Below, in pieces: positions 58,316 through 64,000 of a stretch of 64,000 nt of DNA; position 1 is the stretch's first letter; each line of letters opens with the position of its first letter. The notes under the pieces are model-generated. The model had not been told where the DNA came from and did no database searches. It worked only from the letters and a program-made list of their open reading frames with translations. The translations under genes were made by a program, and so were the position numbers. Source of the stretch: Epiperipatus broadwayi (Eukaryota; Onychophora; Udeonychophora; Euonychophora; Peripatidae); contig JAQFVV010013062.1 of the NCBI GenBank assembly GCA_028023455.1, forward strand, positions 64,001 through 128,000, read 5' to 3'.

Positions 58316-61300
58316 TGTTATGACAAATAAAATACTAAGTACAATTAAAGCATTTTTCATGTTAACTGAACATGAGATACTGCAGTAAAATTATGATACT
58401 GTAACTGGAGAACCAATTTTTATGAGAAGCAAAAATATTAAGTACAACTCAAGAAATTATTCATGTTAACCAGATTAAACTGAACATAAGAGACTACAGT
58501 AAAATTGTAATAAGATATGTATAACTGGAGAAGCAATTTTTTCACAAGCAAAATACTATATCTGTTTTCAAGCATTTTTTCATGTTAACCAGATTTCATG
58601 TTAGTAAAATTATTATAAGAAATGTGTAATAAGAAACAATTTTATCGACAAGCAAAAATACTAAAAATTCAAGTATTTTTTATGTTAAATGGATTACATG
58701 TCAACTGAATATGATACTTCAGTAAAATTATAAAGTATTTGTAACTTGAGAATCAGTTTTTATGGCAAAATACTATGTACATTTCAAGTATTTTTTATGT
58801 TAACCAGATTTCATGTTAACTAAACATGAGATAATGCACCAAAATTATAAGATATATGTAATTGGAGAATTAATTTTTATGTCTAGCAAAATATGAAGTA
58901 CATTAAAATTTTTTTATAATATTTCATGTTAGTAAAATTATAATAAGACATGTATAATGTGAAAATTTTATGACAAGCAAAAATAATAATTATTATTCAA
59001 ACATTTTTTTATATTAACCACATTTTCTGTTAATGGAACATGAGATACTGCAGTAAAATTGTAATAAGGTATGCATAACTGAAGAACTAATTTTTATGAC
59101 AAGCAAAAATCCTAAGTACATTTCAAGTCTGTTTTCATATTAACCACCTTTTTTGTTAACAGAATGTGAAATACTTCAGTAATATTCTAAGAAGGTGTGT
59201 ATAATTGTAAACAATTTTTATGACATTTTCAGCATTTTTATGTTAGCTAGATTTCATGTTAACTATACATGAGATATGGCAGTAAAATTATGTTATATGT
59301 AACTGGAGAAATGAATTATTTCACATATTGTTTCATGTTAATGGTATAATAACAATGTATTTTTATAATCTCAGTTTTAACATACTTTCTAACTACTATT
59401 TTTAATGGTGTTTTGCCAATTTTCTATTTATTTTATAGGAAAAACTATAATGAATAATGCTGCCAATTTTAGATTTTTAAAGAACTAATAAATCAATAAT
59501 ATTTAAATTTAATGCTATTACAATGACACAAATACCTGCTTTTTGAAGGCACTGATTGATAGTTTTTTATTTTGAAAATAAAAACATATTTTCTATACTT
59601 TTTTGCACATTTATTTTTCTCTCAAAATATTTGTGAAATAATAATTATTTTGAAGGAATAATTCAGATGTTATTAGAAGATTACTTTTATAAAAAGGCAA
59701 ATTGCAAAATAAATAAATGATGTATCACTGCAATTTGTAATTGAATAACAAAAATATGTTTTATGTTGACCACTGTAGATTATTTTTGTTTATTGTGGAT
59801 AGAAATATATTTTTAAAAGACTTGTTTACTTCAATAATCTGACAAATTCTTAATTTGTGTTTTTTAAACTAAAAGAAATATAATTTTATAAGATATATAT
59901 TTTTACTGATGATTCTGTAATTGACCAATCAAAAGTTGAAAGTTTAATTCAATTAGTCTATAGATATTATTAAAATTAAATAATGTAGTAAAAGTTAACT
60001 AAATATGAGAGACTGCATTAAAATTTTAAGGTATGTGTAACTGGAAAAGCAATTTTTGTGTCAAAATATTAATTACATTTCAATCATTTATTATTTTAAT
60101 CAAATCTGATGTTAAATGAACATGAGATGCTGCAGTAAAATTATAAGATATGAATAACTGGAAAAACAATATTTATGACAAGCATAATATTAAGCCCATT
60201 TGCAATATTTATTCATGGAAACCAGATTTTAAGATACTGCAGTAAAATTCTAATAAGATATATGTAATTGGAGAACCAATCTCTTTGACAAGAAAAAATA
60301 CTATGTATATTTCAAGAATTTTATGATGTTCATTAGATTTTATTTTAACTGAATCTAAGATGTGTAATTGGAGAACCAATTTTTATAAAAAGCAAAAATG
60401 CTAAGTACATTTCAATTCATTTTTTAATGTGAACCAGGTTAACTGAACATGAGATATGGCAGTAAAAGTATAAGGTAGGTGTAATCATAAATTAAGTATA
60501 TTTCAATTTTTTTTTTGTTAATCAGTTTTCATATACTGCACTCAAATAATAAAGGGTATTTGTAATTGGAGGATGTTTTTTACACTTTAAATGTATTTTC
60601 ATGTTAACTGAATGTGTTATACCACATTATGACCAATAACAATACTGTATACATTTTAAACATATTTTAGGGTAACTATATTGCATGTTATAACATGAGA
60701 TATGTTTGTAAAAGTAACTGATCTTATTATATGACAAGCACAAATAGTAGGTATATTTCATTTTTCATGTTAATGAACATAAGATTCTGCAATGAAATTA
60801 TAATAAACTCTGTGAATTGAGAACCGATTTTTATGAAATGGACATATTAAGTAGATATCAAGCATTCTTTTTTTAAACAGAATTTATGTTAACTGAAGAT
60901 GAAATACTACAGTAATGTTATAATAAGATATTTGAAACTGGAGAACCAATTTTTATGACTAGTAAAAATACTAACTACATTTCAAGCATATATTTATGTT
61001 ATCCATATTTCCTAACAATAGAACATGAGATACTGCAGTAAAATTACAACAAAATATGTGTTACTGGAGAAACTATTCTTAAAACATTTCAAGCATTTTT
61101 TATGTGAACTAAATTTTATGTTAACCGAATCTAATGATACTGCACTAAGTTTATAAAGTATGTATAATTGAAGAAAGAATTTTTATGACAACCAAAATAA
61201 TTGTATTTTGAGCATTTTTATCACAACTATATTTCCTGTTAACTGAACATAAAATACTGTAGTAAAATCATAATAATGTCTACCTAATTAGAAAAATGAT

Positions 61301-63935
61301 TTTATGACATTTCAAGCATTTATTCCTGTTAACCAGATTTATTTTGTCATGTTACTCAGATTTTATGTTATCAAAACATGTGATTATGTTCAAAAATTAT
61401 AATAAACTATGTGTAAGCAAAGAAGCAGTTTTTATGACAAGTTAAATTCTAAGTATATTTCAAACATTTTATATTGTTAAATAAGTTAACATGAAATACT
61501 ATGGTAATATTATAATAAGGTATGTGAAAGTGCAGAACCAATTTTTAAGGCAAGCATACATACTAGCTACATTTCAAGCATATTTTTGTTAACCACATCT
61601 GCTGCTAAGAAAATATGATATATTGCAGTAAAATTATCATAAAATTGTGTAAGTGAAGAAACAATTCTTAAAGCATTTAAAGCATTTTTTCATATTAACA
61701 AGATTTCATGTTATCTGAACATGAGATACTGCATTAACATTATAGCAAGGTATGGATAACTATAAAAATGACCTTTTTGACATTATACACATTGTTGACT
61801 AAACATATGATACTGTAATACAATTATAAGGAATGTTTAATTGGAGAAAAAAAATTTACATTTCAAGCATGTTTTTTTGTTAACCAGATTTCATGTTAAG
61901 TGAATGTGAGATTGCATTATAATTATATGTGTTTAACTGGCCATGTTAAATGACAAGCAAAAATACTATATACATGTCAAGTGTTTTTTTATGCTAACAA
62001 GATTTCATGTTAACTGAACATGAGATACTGGAATACAATTATAACAAACTATAATTCAAAAACTAATTTCTATGTCAATGAAAAATACTAAGAACATTTC
62101 AAGCATTATTCATCTTAATTAGATTTTATAATAACTGAACATGTAATACTGCAATAAAGTTTTAAATATCTAAAACTGGCAAACCAATGATTTTGACAAA
62201 CAAAAATATTTACATTTCAACCATCTTTTCATGTCAACTATTTTGCTCATTAACTGATCATGAAATATAGCAGTAAAATCATAATAATGTATGTGTAACT
62301 GGAGAAACCATTTTTATTACATTTCAAGCATATATTTATGTTAACCAGATTTCAAGTTAATTGAATGTGAGATACTGTATTAAAATTATAAGATATCTGA
62401 CAAGCCAAATATGAAATATGTTTCCTGCTTTTTTTAATGTTAAGAGTACATGAGATACTGTAGTAAAATTATACCAAGATGCATGTAATTAGAAAAACAA
62501 TTTTTGCAACATTTTAAGCACTTTTTTGGTAACCAGGTTTTATGATAACAGAAAAATTATAAACAATTTTTATAACTAGGAAAAATACTAAGTTTTATTT
62601 GAGCATTTTTTATGTTAATTGCATGAGATACTGCAATTAACAATAAGGTATGTGTAATTGCCAAAACAATTTTTCTGACATTGCAAATATTTTTTAATGT
62701 TAACCAGATTTCACATTAATTGAACATGATATAATGTATTAAAATTATAATGTGTAAGTTAGTGATATGGCAAGGAAAAATGCTTTGTACATGTCAAATA
62801 TTTTTCATGTTAACAAAATTTTATTAATGTCAATGAAACATAGCAATGAACTGTGTGACTCAAGAACTATTTCTTCTATGACAAGGAAATATATTAAGTA
62901 AAATTTAAGCATTTTTTATATTAACCAAAATTTATGTTAACTGAACATTAAATGCTGCAATAACACTATAATAAAATATGTGAAACTGGAAAATCAATTT
63001 TTATGACAAGCAAACATAACTATATTTCAAACATATTTTCTTGGTAATAAAGATGAGTTACTGCAGTAAAGTTATAAAGTTTGGGTAACTGAAGAAACCA
63101 ATTTTAAGGTATTTCAGTCATATTTTATTTTATTTAGACTTCATGTTACTGTAAGATATTTCAGTTATATTTTATTTTATCCAGATTTCATGTTACCTAA
63201 ATATGAGAGACTTAAAATTATAAGGTGTAAGTAATCCTAGAAATAATCTGTTTGATATTTCATGCATTATTAAATTTCCAATAAAATATGTATAATTGTA
63301 CAAAGTTTTACTTTTAGAGCATTTTTATTAACCCGATTTTATGTTAAGTGTCCATGAGATAATGCAGTTGAACAATAAAAGGTATGTGTAAATTGAAAAA
63401 CTATTTCATGTTAAGCAGATTACATATTATTTTAATATGAAATACTGCATTAAAATTATAAGGTGTTTTAACCAACCAAGTGATATGGCAAGATAAAGCA
63501 TGTGTAAGTGGAAAGACAATTTTTATGACAAGCCAAATATGAAGTATGATTCAATTATTGTTTTATGTTAGGCATACATGAGCTACTGCTGCAAAATTAT
63601 AACAAGTTTTGTATACTTGTAAAAATAATTTTCATGACATTTCAATCATTTTTTATGTTAACTAGATTTTATGTTAAATGTATATGAGATACTTTAGTAA
63701 AGTAACAATAAAATATATGTAATTGATATAACAATTTTTCTGATATCACAATCAGATTTTATACAAACTGTAAAATGATAACATCAGTGTAACTGAAGAA
63801 CCAATTTTTATAACAAAAAATAAAAATGATATTTCAAGAATTTTTCTCGCTAAATGTACATTATTCTGCAGTAAAATAATAAGGTATGTGTAATTGGCAA
63901 AATATTTTTTCTGGCAATTTAAGCATTTTTATGAT
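58316..63935. repeat. Degenerate satellite array, about 125-bp unit, about 45 units
   Basis: A run of units sharing, in order, AACTGGAGAACCAATTTTTA, TGACAAGCAAAAATACTAAG, TACATTTCAAGCATTTTT, CATGTTAACCAGATTTCATG, TTAACTGAACATGAGATACT, GCAGTAAAATTATAATAAG and GTATGTGT. Units differ strongly from each other and many are shortened, so the array is old. Unrelated DNA interrupts it at about 59345-59985. Nothing is encoded. CATGTTAAC occurs twice per unit as a short direct repeat. The array fades out shortly before the window end. Confidence 0.85.
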
Positions 63936-64000
63936 AACATATTAAGTAATAATTTACTAAGGCTGTAACCTTAGAAATAAGCGTCTGAAAAATACGAAGG

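Noticed and set aside
59905-59945. CTGATGA with a later GAAA
   Set aside because: No stem II or stem I pairing.

Overview
This is eukaryotic nuclear DNA, most likely from an invertebrate animal. It is very AT-rich (estimated by eye at just over 70% A+T) and almost free of genes. It holds Penelope-like retroelements with a GIY-YIG endonuclease, RTE-like non-LTR retrotransposon relics, tRNA-derived SINEs, splice-flanked exon-like segments, a long ATT microsatellite and a decayed satellite. The species cannot be resolved by reading. No complete cellular gene is present. One splice-flanked segment (48873-48966, minus) looks like a real internal exon, and a few weaker exon candidates lie at 40.6-43.3 kb and 56 kb.

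Layout. 0.3-2.1 kb: two inverted-dimer repeats (families F1 and F2). 6.9-7.2 kb: a pure ATT array. 7.7-14.5 kb: three nearly identical Penelope-like copies, A full length (minus), B a 5'-truncated head-to-tail neighbour (minus), and C a 5'-truncated inverted copy (plus). 15 kb: a minisatellite and a zinc-ribbon transposase relic. 20-26 kb: more F1 and F2, a tandem 180-bp element with a 15-bp target duplication (F4) and a 0.9-kb foldback. 27-33 kb: SINEs and a tandem F3 repeat. 34.9-36.8 kb: an RTE-like relic. 38-51 kb: F3, F1, an F4 palindrome, SINEs and exon candidates. 53-57 kb: RTE-like pieces, a SINE and an old Penelope relic. 58.3-63.9 kb: a degenerate tandem array of about 125-bp units.

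The most notable observation is that three unrelated-looking repeat families (F1, F2, F3) each carry the layout of a minimal type I hammerhead self-cleaving RNA: stem I, CTGANGA, a short stem II hairpin, GAAA, a short palindromic stem III, then a UH cleavage site. Stem arms differ between copies in ways that mostly keep pairing, and several losses look like CpG decay. The 3' region of the young Penelope copies folds the same way but with a non-canonical core. F1, F2 and the Penelope cluster share divergent inverted dimers joined at their 5' ends; F1, F3 and Penelope share head-to-tail tandems. I infer that F1-F3 are non-autonomous retrozyme-like elements that may have been copied by Penelope-type enzymes. 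This rests on reading and hand folding; no search or folding program was run.
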